Source: an uncultured Bacilli bacterium
GTDB lineage: Bacteria; Bacillota_I; Bacilli_A; RF39; UBA660
Length of the DNA: 20,517 bases
Reading direction: 5' to 3'
Assembly: GCA_948497845.1 (NCBI GenBank)
Contig: CAOOMX010000025.1
Location: 1 to 20,517, forward strand
The notes under the pieces are model-generated. The model was not told where the DNA came from, ran no database searches, and worked only from the letters and a program-made list of their open reading frames with translations. Shown in pieces: positions 14,494-19,780 of the stretch (position 1 is its first letter; every line of letters starts with the position of its first letter). The position numbers were made by a program, and so were the translations under genes.

Positions 14494-14599
14494 TGGTGGC
14501 TCCAGCGGGAATTGAACCAGCGACACAAGGATTTTCAGTCCTCTGCCCGTGATCTCCTGCGTGACAGGCAAGCGTGATAGACCACTACACTAACGAACC
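14494..14599 (-). tRNA. Chimeric tRNA: 5' part tRNA-Asp(GTC), 3' part tRNA-Phe(GAA)
   Basis: 106 nt, too long for either class I tRNA. Positions 14599-14546 (54 nt) are a tRNA-Asp from the first base to the 5' half of the T stem: acceptor GGTTCGT, D arm, anticodon arm CTTGC-CTGTCAC-GCAGG (GTC), variable loop and ACGGG. Positions 14545-14494 (52 nt) are a tRNA-Phe from just before the anticodon arm (GAGGA-CTGAAAA-TCCTT, anticodon GAA) through T arm, acceptor 3' strand TGGAGCC and ACCA. The Asp T-arm 3' half and acceptor 3' strand and the Phe acceptor 5' strand and D arm are missing. The Phe T stem has a mismatch (GCTGG with CCCGC), and CCCG would instead pair with the Asp ACGGG. It looks like a deletion fusing two adjacent tRNA genes, real or introduced in assembly. 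Confidence 0.8.
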
Positions 14600-14604
14600 A
14601 TCTT

Positions 14605-14682
<78 letters not shown>

Positions 14683-14694
14683 ATAATATTTTAA

Positions 14695-14787
14695 TGGCGG
14701 AGGAAAAGGGATTCGAACCCCTGCGCCGGTTTCCCGACCTGTCGGTTTTCAAGACCGATCCCTTCAACCAGACTTGGGTATTCCTCC
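14695..14787 (-). tRNA. tRNA-Ser(TGA)
   Basis: 93 nt class II tRNA with a long variable arm (CAGGTCGGGAAACCGGCGC region), acceptor GGAGGAA with TTCCTCC, anticodon loop CTTGAAA (TGA), discriminator G and encoded CCA. It is the first tRNA of the minus-strand operon. Confidence 0.95.
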
Positions 14788-14809
14788 ATGTTTTTTCCAC
14801 TGCATTTTG

Positions 14810-14839
14810 ATTATAGCATACTCTTTATTTTTATGTCAA
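14810..14839 (-). promoter_or_regulatory. Consensus promoter of the tRNA operon
   Basis: On the minus strand, -35 TTGACA (14834-14839), 18-bp spacer, -10 TATAAT (14810-14815): both hexamers perfect, as expected for a strong stable-RNA promoter. Confidence 0.9.
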
Positions 14840-14872
14840 CAAAAATTTTACTAAAAACATTCAAAAAAGTAC

Positions 14873-14901
14873 TTGAAATTATGAAAAAATCATATTATAA
14901 T
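14873..14901 (+). promoter_or_regulatory. Promoter of tRNA-Leu
   Basis: -35 TTGAAA (14873-14878), 17-bp spacer, -10 TATAAT (14896-14901), divergent from the tRNA operon promoter. Confidence 0.85.
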
Positions 14902-14933
14902 GAAATGGTCTTAAACATTTAAGACAGTGCCTT

Positions 14934-15022
14934 GCCCAAGTGGCGGAATAGGTAGACGCACAGGACTTAAAATCCTGCGAGTGTAATAACTCGTGCCGGT
15001 TCAAGTCCGGCCTTGGGCACCA
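14934..15022 (+). tRNA. tRNA-Leu(TAA)
   Basis: 89 nt class II tRNA: acceptor GCCCAAG with CTTGGGC, anticodon stem CAGGA/TCCTG around CTTAAAA (anticodon TAA), long variable arm CGAGTGTAATAACTCG, T arm GCCGG-TTCAAGT-CCGGC, discriminator A and encoded CCA. Confidence 0.96.
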
Positions 15023-15032
15023 GATTGATAGG

Positions 15033-15062
15033 AAACTCGAACTTTTATGGTTTGAGTTTTAA
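15033..15062 (+). terminator. Terminator after tRNA-Leu (trailer module, copy A)
   Basis: AAACTCGAAC (15033-15042) pairs with GTTTGAGTTT (15050-15059), one G-U pair, 7-nt loop, T run. Its T run doubles as a possible -35 (TTTTAA, 15057-15062) that stands 17 bp before TATAAT (15080-15085). Related trailers occur at 17011-17048 and 19685-19724. Confidence 0.75.
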
Positions 15063-15151
15063 TATGCCAAAAATTAGTGTATAATGTTTATAGAAATTAA
15101 TTTAAGTTTTGTCAATTTAGTAAACACACTTGCATAATGACATAATCATTG
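15057..15151 (+). repeat. Intergenic module copy A (promoter-like plus palindrome)
   Basis: Runs from the trailer's T run through TTTTAA-17-TATAAT, an AAATTAATT block and TGTCA-x-TTTA to the palindrome AATGA-CATAA-TCATT (15137-15151). The stretch at 17043-17131 follows the same order with many matching bases, including the 14-nt ATGACATAATCATT. Confidence 0.5.
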
Positions 15152-15188
15152 TGTGTACCCTTGATATAGAAATCATGATTTATAATAC

Positions 15189-15217
15189 TTGATAATAACC
15201 TATTATATGAGTATAAT
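15189..15217 (+). promoter_or_regulatory. Promoter of glyQS
   Basis: -35 TTGATA (15189-15194), 17-bp spacer, -10 TATAAT (15212-15217). Start of transcription would be near 15224, giving a leader of about 140 nt. Confidence 0.7.
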
Positions 15218-15238
15218 GTAAGTAGTTAATTTTTTAAA

Positions 15239-15345
15239 AGCAATGACAGGCTTGGCAACCTAACAGCTATATACAAACCAAAGAGAACAAAGTATGGTGG
15301 AACAGCGTTATAATACGCCCATACAAATTTGTTCTCTTTTTGCTT
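15239..15345 (+). promoter_or_regulatory. Glycine T-box leader (unusually short)
   Basis: The T-box sequence GTATGGTGGAACAGCG (15292-15307) with the partner ACGCCCATAC (15315-15324) forms the antiterminator. Its bulge reads TGGA, which pairs with the UCCA 3' end of tRNA-Gly. The competing terminator pairs AAAGAGAACAAA (15280-15291) with TTTGTTCTCTTT (15328-15339), a perfect 12-bp outer stem, then a T run. The usual long Stem I is absent: from 15086 to 15248 there is no GG dinucleotide, so no glycine codon. The only candidate specifier is GGC at 15254-15256, in the loop of a small hairpin closed by AGG (15248-15250) with CCT (15259-15261) and AGC with GCT. T-box identity is firm; specifier placement is inference. 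Confidence 0.85.
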
Positions 15346-15364
15346 TTATAAGGAGATGATTAAG

Positions 15365-16732
15365 ATGGAAAAATTAACAATGGAACAAATTTCTAATTAT
15401 TGCAAGCAATATGGCTTTATTTATCCAGGAAGTGAGATTTATGGTGGTTTTGCTAACACATGGGATTTTGGGCCTTTAGGAAGTAGAATGATTAACAATA
15501 TTAAGGATTGTTGGAGAAAAAGATTTGTAGGGCAAAGAGATAATTCTTACGAAATAGATTGCGGTATTATAATGAATCCTAAAGTTTGGGAAGCTTCAGG
15601 TCATGCTAAATCATTTAATGATCCACAAGTTGATTGTAAAGAATGTAAAAAAAGATATAGGGCTGACAACCTTATCTCATCCGTTTCTCCCGATGTTAAT
15701 CCAGATTTAATGACTTATGAAGAAATGAATAAATATATTAAAGAAAATATTAAGTGTCCTAGTTGTGGGAAAAGTAATTTTACTGATTTAAGAGAATTTG
15801 ACTTAATGTTTAAAACATATAGAGGTACAATTAGCGATCAAAAAACAGAAATATATTTAAGGCCTGAAACTTGTCAAGGAGAATATATTAATTTTCAAAA
15901 TGTTTTAAGAACAGCTAGAGAAAAACTTCCCTTTACTATTGCACAAGTTGGTAAAAGTTTTAGAAACGAAGTAACTCCTGGTAATTTCTTATTTAGAACT
16001 ATTGAATTTGAACAAATGGAATTGCAAATTTTTTGTAAACCTGGAGAAGATGAAGCAATATTTAATTTTAATAAGAAACAATCAATGAAATTCTTAACTG
16101 ATTTAGGAGTAAATCCTGAAAATCTAAGATTTAAAGACCATGATAAATTAGTTTTCTATGCAAGTGCTGCAACAGATATCCAATATAACTTTCCAACAGG
16201 ATGGGATGAACTTTGGGGAATACACAATAGAACGAATTATGATTTAACACAACATTCTAAATTTTCAGGTAAAGATTTAAGTTATCTAGATTCTGAAACC
16301 AATGAAAAATATATACCATATATTTTAGAAACTGCTGCGGGTGTAGGAAGAATGATGCTTGTATTCTTATGCGATGCTTTAAAAAAAGAAACTTTAGAAG
16401 ATGGAAGCATTAGAGATGTATTAAAGCTTCATCCAGCATTAGCACCATATAAAGTTGCTATATTACCATTAATTAAAAAGGTTCATTCAGAGAAAGCCAA
16501 AGAAGTTTACAACAAATTGAATAATTATTTTATGTGTACAATGGATGATTCATCCTCTATTGGTAAAAGATATAGAAGGCAAGATGCGATTGGTACTCCT
16601 TTTTGTATTACCATTGATGATACCACATTAGAAAACAATAAAGTTACTATTAGAGATAGAGATACAATGGAGCAAATCATTTTGAATATTGATGATATTC
16701 CCTATTATGTTATTGAAAAAACTATGTTTTAA
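15365..16732 (+). CDS. glyQS: Glycyl-tRNA synthetase, single-chain (alpha2) type
   Basis: A 455-residue class II synthetase of the dimeric, archaeal/eukaryotic-like type used by many low-GC Gram-positives, charging tRNA-Gly. The N-terminal motif 1 region (YGFIYPGSEIYGG, WDFGPLGSRMINN), a zinc-type insertion with CKECKK and CPSCGK (near residues 98-138), motif 2 FRNEVTPGNFLFRTIEFEQME and motif 3 AAGVGRMM are all present. The C-terminal anticodon-binding domain begins near APYKVAILPLIKK. I chose the ATG at 15365, preceded by AAGGAG; an earlier in-frame start at 15329 lies inside the T-box terminator stem. Expression is controlled by uncharged tRNA-Gly through the leader at 15239-15345. A hairpin terminator follows. 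Confidence 0.96.
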   Translation: MEKLTMEQISNYCKQYGFIYPGSEIYGGFANTWDFGPLGSRMINNIKDCWRKRFVGQRDNSYEIDCGIIMNPKVWEASGHAKSFNDPQVDCKECKKRYRADNLISSVSPDVNPDLMTYEEMNKYIKENIKCPSCGKSNFTDLREFDLMFKTYRGTISDQKTEIYLRPETCQGEYINFQNVLRTAREKLPFTIAQVGKSFRNEVTPGNFLFRTIEFEQMELQIFCKPGEDEAIFNFNKKQSMKFLTDLGVNPENLRFKDHDKLVFYASAATDIQYNFPTGWDELWGIHNRTNYDLTQHSKFSGKDLSYLDSETNEKYIPYILETAAGVGRMMLVFLCDALKKETLEDGSIRDVLKLHPALAPYKVAILPLIKKVHSEKAKEVYNKLNNYFMCTMDDSSSIGKRYRRQDAIGTPFCITIDDTTLENNKVTIRDRDTMEQIILNIDDIPYYVIEKTMF

Positions 16733-16765
16733 GTATTAATTAATTACAATATTTATGTTATATTA

Positions 16766-16799
16766 TAGTTAGTTAAGTTTATTACTAACTATTTCTTTT
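16766..16799 (+). terminator. Terminator after glyQS
   Basis: TAGTTAGT (16766-16773) and ACTAACTA (16784-16791) form a perfect 8-bp stem with a 10-nt loop, followed by TTTCTTTT. Confidence 0.75.
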
Positions 16800-17045
16800 G
16801 TTCGAAAGGCGTTATGTACCTCTTTTTTCAGGTACCACAAAATATATACTCGCCCCTATGGTTCGTTTTATCTTTGCCTCACTTGCGTATGCACTTGAAT
16901 TGGGGGCTAAATTTTCTAGTGATGGTTCAGGACTTCTGAGCCTAGATTTAAAAGAATACGATCCAAATTTATATGATTATTTAAATAAAAAGAATGATTG
17001 ATATCAAAGTTGAACTTTTAAGACTTAGAATAGGAGTTCGTGTTT
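16800..17045 (+). ncRNA. Candidate structured RNA (or foreign 67-codon frame)
   Basis: A GC-richer island in AT-rich surroundings. Hairpins: GTACCT (16816-16821) with AGGTAC (16830-16835) inside GGCG/CGCC; TCTAG, bulge, GTTCAG, loop, CTGAGC, CTAGA (about 16915-16946); and GCCCCT with GGGGGC (near 16853-16858 and 16903-16908) as an alternative pairing. It ends in a trailer (17011-17048) resembling those behind tRNA-Leu and tRNA-Thr. An open frame of 67 codons (TTG at 16798 to TGA at 17001) crosses it, but no ribosome site precedes TTG or the internal ATG (16858), and its codons (CGT, CTC, GCC, GGG, CTG) differ sharply from the AGA/TTA-rich neighbours. No known RNA family was recognised. A short horizontally acquired or decayed gene is the alternative. 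Confidence 0.45.
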
Positions 17046-17131
17046 GTTTATGCATAAATCTATGATAGAATATTTATAAAAGTAAAATTAATTCTGTCAC
17101 TTTATAAATATACTAGTATTATGACATAATC
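17011..17131 (+). repeat. Trailer and intergenic module copy B
   Basis: GAACT/AGTTC weak hairpin (17012-17016, 17035-17039) with the TAGGAGTTCG right arm shared with 19707-19716, then TTTGTT (17043-17048), 17 bp, TAGAAT (17066-17071), an AAATTAATT block and ATGACATAATCATT (17118-17131). Order and spacing follow copy A (15033-15151). Confidence 0.5.
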
Positions 17132-17196
17132 ATTATAGGTCTATAGGTTGTAATAGTTAACGGAAATAACTTAGAAAAGAAAGAAGGTAGTTACAT

Positions 17197-18477
17197 ATGA
17201 GAGAAACTTTAATTAATAATTTTTTAAGAATTTCTAAAATTCCTAGAGAATCTGGACATGAAGAAAAAATAGCTGATTTTTTTATTGACGTTGCTAAAGA
17301 AAACAATTTATATTATTTTAAAGATGAATATAATAATGTATTAATTAAGAAAAAAGGTACTAGACCTTCTAAGCCCATAGCACTACAAGCGCATTTGGAT
17401 ATGGTATGCGTTAAAAGCAAAGATAGCGACCACGATTTTAGAAAAGATGGAATTGAAGTAGTTATCGATAAAGACAAAGTAACTGCCAAAGATACTTCTT
17501 TAGGAGCAGATCAAGGGGTTGGACTTTCTATTATGTTAACTCTTATGGAGGATAAAAGTTTATTACATCCTGATTTAGAATTCCTTTTTACTACGGAAGA
17601 AGAAACTACTTTTAATGGAGCTGTACATTTTCCTTATTCTAAACTTACAAGTAAAAGATTAATCAATCTTGATAGCGCAACAGATGATAGTATATTTATT
17701 GGATCTGACGGAGATATTTGTAATGAATTCGTTTATCACGGAGATCTCATAGAAAATGATTTACCTAGTTATCAAATTTTAATCGAAGGCTTTCCTGGTG
17801 GAAACTCTACTGAAGAAGTAGCTTTATCCACTAACAATGCTATTACTACTATGGCTAGGTTATTAAAGCATCAAGACATCTTTTTAAAAAGTATAAATGG
17901 AGGAACTAGTGAAAACGATTTAGCTACATTTTGTGAAGTTGTCATTAGTACAAATAGTAATGTGACGACTATTTTTAAAGGATTGAAAGCTAGTATTAAA
18001 AAAATCGATAATAAAAAAGCTTTTTCTAAAGAAGATACCCAAAATATATTAAATGAAATATTAGATTTAAAATGTGGATTTATTTCTAATAATGCAGCAT
18101 CAGCTAATTTAGGATATATTAAAACTTCTGGGAATAAAGTTTCTATTTATTATGTTTTTAGAAGTATGGACGAAAAAGTGTTAGAACAAATTAACAATGA
18201 AAGTAAAAAACTAAATAATCAATTTACGATAAATGAAATTTATAGAGATTCAATCTGGAAGGTTAATTATCATTCAGAGTTATTAAAACAATACAAAGAA
18301 TTGTATTTTAAGGAGTACTCCGAATATCCTTTAGAAGGAGTATTTCATGGCGGGATTGAGTGTTCTTCTATAAAGGATCGAATAGATGGATTAGATATTA
18401 TTTCTATTGGATGCATTATAAAAAAATATCATACTATAGATGAAGTTACTTTTATAAGTTCATGGTTGAAAATATGA
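17197..18477 (+). CDS. PepD-like M20 family dipeptidase
   Basis: A 426-residue zinc peptidase of the PepD (Xaa-His/beta-Ala-His dipeptidase) branch of M20, shorter than Escherichia coli PepD (485). Expected metal and catalytic residues are in place: His66 and Asp68 (QAHLDMV), Asp105 (LGADQGVG), Glu134/Glu135 (TTEEET), Asp159 (LINLDS), His384 (HGGIECSS) and His412 (YHTIDE). Two deviations: the canonical LDSE-E reads LDSATDD, and the substrate-side GGHSG-E-E reads GGNSTEE (His to Asn at 203). The enzyme should cleave short peptides in the cytoplasm, but specificity may have shifted. AGAAGG lies 9 nt before the ATG. It is preceded by intergenic module B and followed by a terminator at 18625-18655. 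Confidence 0.88.
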   Translation: MRETLINNFLRISKIPRESGHEEKIADFFIDVAKENNLYYFKDEYNNVLIKKKGTRPSKPIALQAHLDMVCVKSKDSDHDFRKDGIEVVIDKDKVTAKDTSLGADQGVGLSIMLTLMEDKSLLHPDLEFLFTTEEETTFNGAVHFPYSKLTSKRLINLDSATDDSIFIGSDGDICNEFVYHGDLIENDLPSYQILIEGFPGGNSTEEVALSTNNAITTMARLLKHQDIFLKSINGGTSENDLATFCEVVISTNSNVTTIFKGLKASIKKIDNKKAFSKEDTQNILNEILDLKCGFISNNAASANLGYIKTSGNKVSIYYVFRSMDEKVLEQINNESKKLNNQFTINEIYRDSIWKVNYHSELLKQYKELYFKEYSEYPLEGVFHGGIECSSIKDRIDGLDIISIGCIIKKYHTIDEVTFISSWLKI

Positions 18478-18624
18478 TATATTTTCAGGAACTGAATATG
18501 ATTAAAACAAACATAGTGACATATCATATTTTAACTAAATTCTTAGAAATCATTTAATTTAGTAAGATATTACTACATATACTTTACAATTATATTATTC
18601 TTATGTTATTCTTTATTTGTAGAT

Positions 18625-18655
18625 GGAAGGAAATTATTTTTTCTTCCCTTTTTTA
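18625..18655 (+). terminator. Terminator after the PepD-like gene
   Basis: GGAAGGAAA (18625-18633) with TTTTCTTCC (18639-18647), one G-U pair, 5-nt loop, then CTTTTTTATTT. Confidence 0.75.
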
Positions 18656-18663
18656 TTTATTAA

Positions 18664-18694
18664 AAAGGCACCAAGTTATAAGCTTGGTACCTTA
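18664..18694 (-). terminator. Minus-facing terminator-like hairpin
   Basis: AAGG-C-ACCAAG and CTTGGT-A-CCTT form an 11-position stem with one C-A mismatch. A T run follows only on the minus strand, although no minus-strand gene lies to its right in the window. Confidence 0.4.
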
Positions 18695-18696
18695 TA

Positions 18697-18720
18697 TGTA
18701 GTAATATCATCATTACTACA
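18697..18720. promoter_or_regulatory. Inverted repeat before the DUF3800 gene
   Basis: TGTAGTAAT, six bases, ATTACTACA: perfect 9-bp arms about 50 bp before the start codon. A third copy of the arm sequence lies at 18569-18577. Candidate operator. Confidence 0.4.
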
Positions 18721-18770
18721 CTATTATTATGTATTATTATTTATGTTTTATACATAAGAAAGGTATTTTT

Positions 18771-19478
18771 ATGAAAGAAATTAATTTATATATTGATGAA
18801 TCTGGTAATCTTGGGCCTGGAATGGGACGCTATTTTTTAATTTGTGCTCTTGAAATAGATCAAAAGCATGCTAAAGGGATGACTAAAAGGGCTGGAAGAA
18901 TTATAAATCGCTTTAAAGCCAAATATAACATACCTAAGAAAAAAGAAATAAAAGGAAGTTTGCTTAAATTAGAGCAAAGAACGGAACTTCTTCATAGTAT
19001 TCTTTATCGCGAAGCTAAAATACGTTATATTGTTTTAGATTTAAAAAATACTACTATGTTACTAAAGAAAGCTGATGATAAAAATGCTTGTTATAATTAT
19101 TTAATTCAATTAATTGTAAAACAATTAATCGTTGACTACCCTACTTTAGAAAAAGTTAATCTTTTTTTAGATAATAGAAGTGTTAAAATTGGAAATAGAC
19201 TCTCTTTAAAACCTTATTTGTATAATAAACTCGTTTTAGAAAAACTAGAGACTGATGAAACTGTTAAAGCTATCGAGTTTGTTACGAATTATATGGAATC
19301 TGAAAGTTGTTATTTGATTCAATGGGCAGATATTCTATCTAATTCTTTATATAAAAAGTACAATTCTAATAATACTACTTTTTATGAACTTATAAAGCCC
19401 TATCTTATTTTTGAAAGTAAATTTCCTACTAAAAGTTTTGGTAAAAACAAAGCAAAAGAATTGACACCTATATATTAA
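18771..19478 (+). CDS. DUF3800 domain protein (RNase H-like fold)
   Basis: A 235-residue DUF3800 member. Family marks in order: YIDESGNLG at residues 7-15 (Asp9, Glu10), the following strand RYFLICALEI, EIKGS at 59-63 (Lys61), an acidic strand LFLDNRS (Asp134) and QWADILSNS at 184-192 (Asp187). These acidic residues fit a metal-dependent nuclease-like site. DUF3800 proteins are common on phages, plasmids and in defence-related neighbourhoods, but their biochemical role is not settled. I chose the ATG at 18771 (MKEINLY), which has AGAAAGG 7 nt upstream; an in-frame ATG at 18729 would add 14 residues. It is monocistronic between a hairpin-rich leader and a long stem-loop, and next to an atypical tRNA-Thr, which would suit an acquired gene. 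Confidence 0.85.
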   Translation: MKEINLYIDESGNLGPGMGRYFLICALEIDQKHAKGMTKRAGRIINRFKAKYNIPKKKEIKGSLLKLEQRTELLHSILYREAKIRYIVLDLKNTTMLLKKADDKNACYNYLIQLIVKQLIVDYPTLEKVNLFLDNRSVKIGNRLSLKPYLYNKLVLEKLETDETVKAIEFVTNYMESESCYLIQWADILSNSLYKKYNSNNTTFYELIKPYLIFESKFPTKSFGKNKAKELTPIY

Positions 19479-19503
19479 AATGTTATATTTTTGTTATAAA
19501 GAA

Positions 19504-19596
19504 GTGGCATATAAGCCTTAAGTGATTTATCATATGAAAAGGATATAAGAATTATATATTTAATTTAGTCATTTAAGCTCTGCCACATCTTTTATT
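19504..19596 (+). terminator. Long imperfect stem-loop after the DUF3800 gene
   Basis: GTGGCA (19504-19509), AGC (19514-19516) and TTAAGTGA (19518-19525) pair in order with TCATTTAA (19569-19576), GCT (19577-19579) and TGCCAC (19581-19586): 17 bp with small bulges around a 43-nt apical region, followed by ATCTTTTATTT. It probably ends the DUF3800 transcript but is unusually long. Confidence 0.5.
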
Positions 19597-19599
19597 TAT

Positions 19600-19673
19600 G
19601 CCGCTATAGTATAATGGTATTACAAATCCATGGTAAGGATTAAATCAGTGTTCAATTCACTGTTGCGGCACCA
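19600..19673 (+). tRNA. Atypical tRNA-Thr(GGT)
   Basis: 74 nt with encoded CCA. Anticodon stem AATCC/GGATT is perfect around ATGGTAA (anticodon GGT), and the T arm CAGTG-TTCAATT-CACTG is perfect. G1-C72 and C2-G71 agree with threonine identity. Weak points: a T-T mismatch at the sixth acceptor pair (GCCGCTA with TTGCGGC) and only three good D-stem pairs. The body (TATAGTATAATGGTATTAC) resembles bacterial tRNA-Gly types. It is probably functional but divergent; a degraded or phage-type tRNA is possible. Confidence 0.75.
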
Positions 19674-19684
19674 GATTTAAGGAT

Positions 19685-19747
19685 AACTCGAACTTTAAGT
19701 AAACTATAGGAGTTCGAGTTTTAATATGTTTTAAATTTTGATATAAT
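19685..19747 (+). repeat. Trailer and promoter module copy C
   Basis: Terminator ACTCGAACT (19686-19694) with AGTTCGAGT (19711-19719), 16-nt loop; the T run overlaps TTTTAA (19719-19724), which stands 17 bp before TATAAT (19742-19747). Same layout as copy A; it probably both ends the tRNA-Thr transcript and starts the SGNH hydrolase gene. Confidence 0.6.
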
Positions 19748-19780
19748 ATTTTTGGAAATGCATCGTGAAAGGTGAACTAT

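Larger units (their letters stand above)
18478..18770. other. Intergenic stretch with several hairpins
   Basis: Holds a loose ATGACATAATCAT-like match (TGACATATCAT, about 18518-18528), one ATTACTACA (18569-18577), the pepD-like terminator (18625-18655), a second hairpin at 18664-18694 and the inverted repeat at 18697-18720. No coding signal. Confidence 0.6.

Noticed and set aside
15329..15364. Earlier start for glycyl-tRNA synthetase
   Set aside because: It lies within the T-box terminator stem and lacks a ribosome site.
17040..17196. Second T-box before the PepD-like gene
   Set aside because: It resembles the region upstream of the glyQS promoter, but there is no GGTGGAAC-type T-box sequence or terminator/antiterminator pair.
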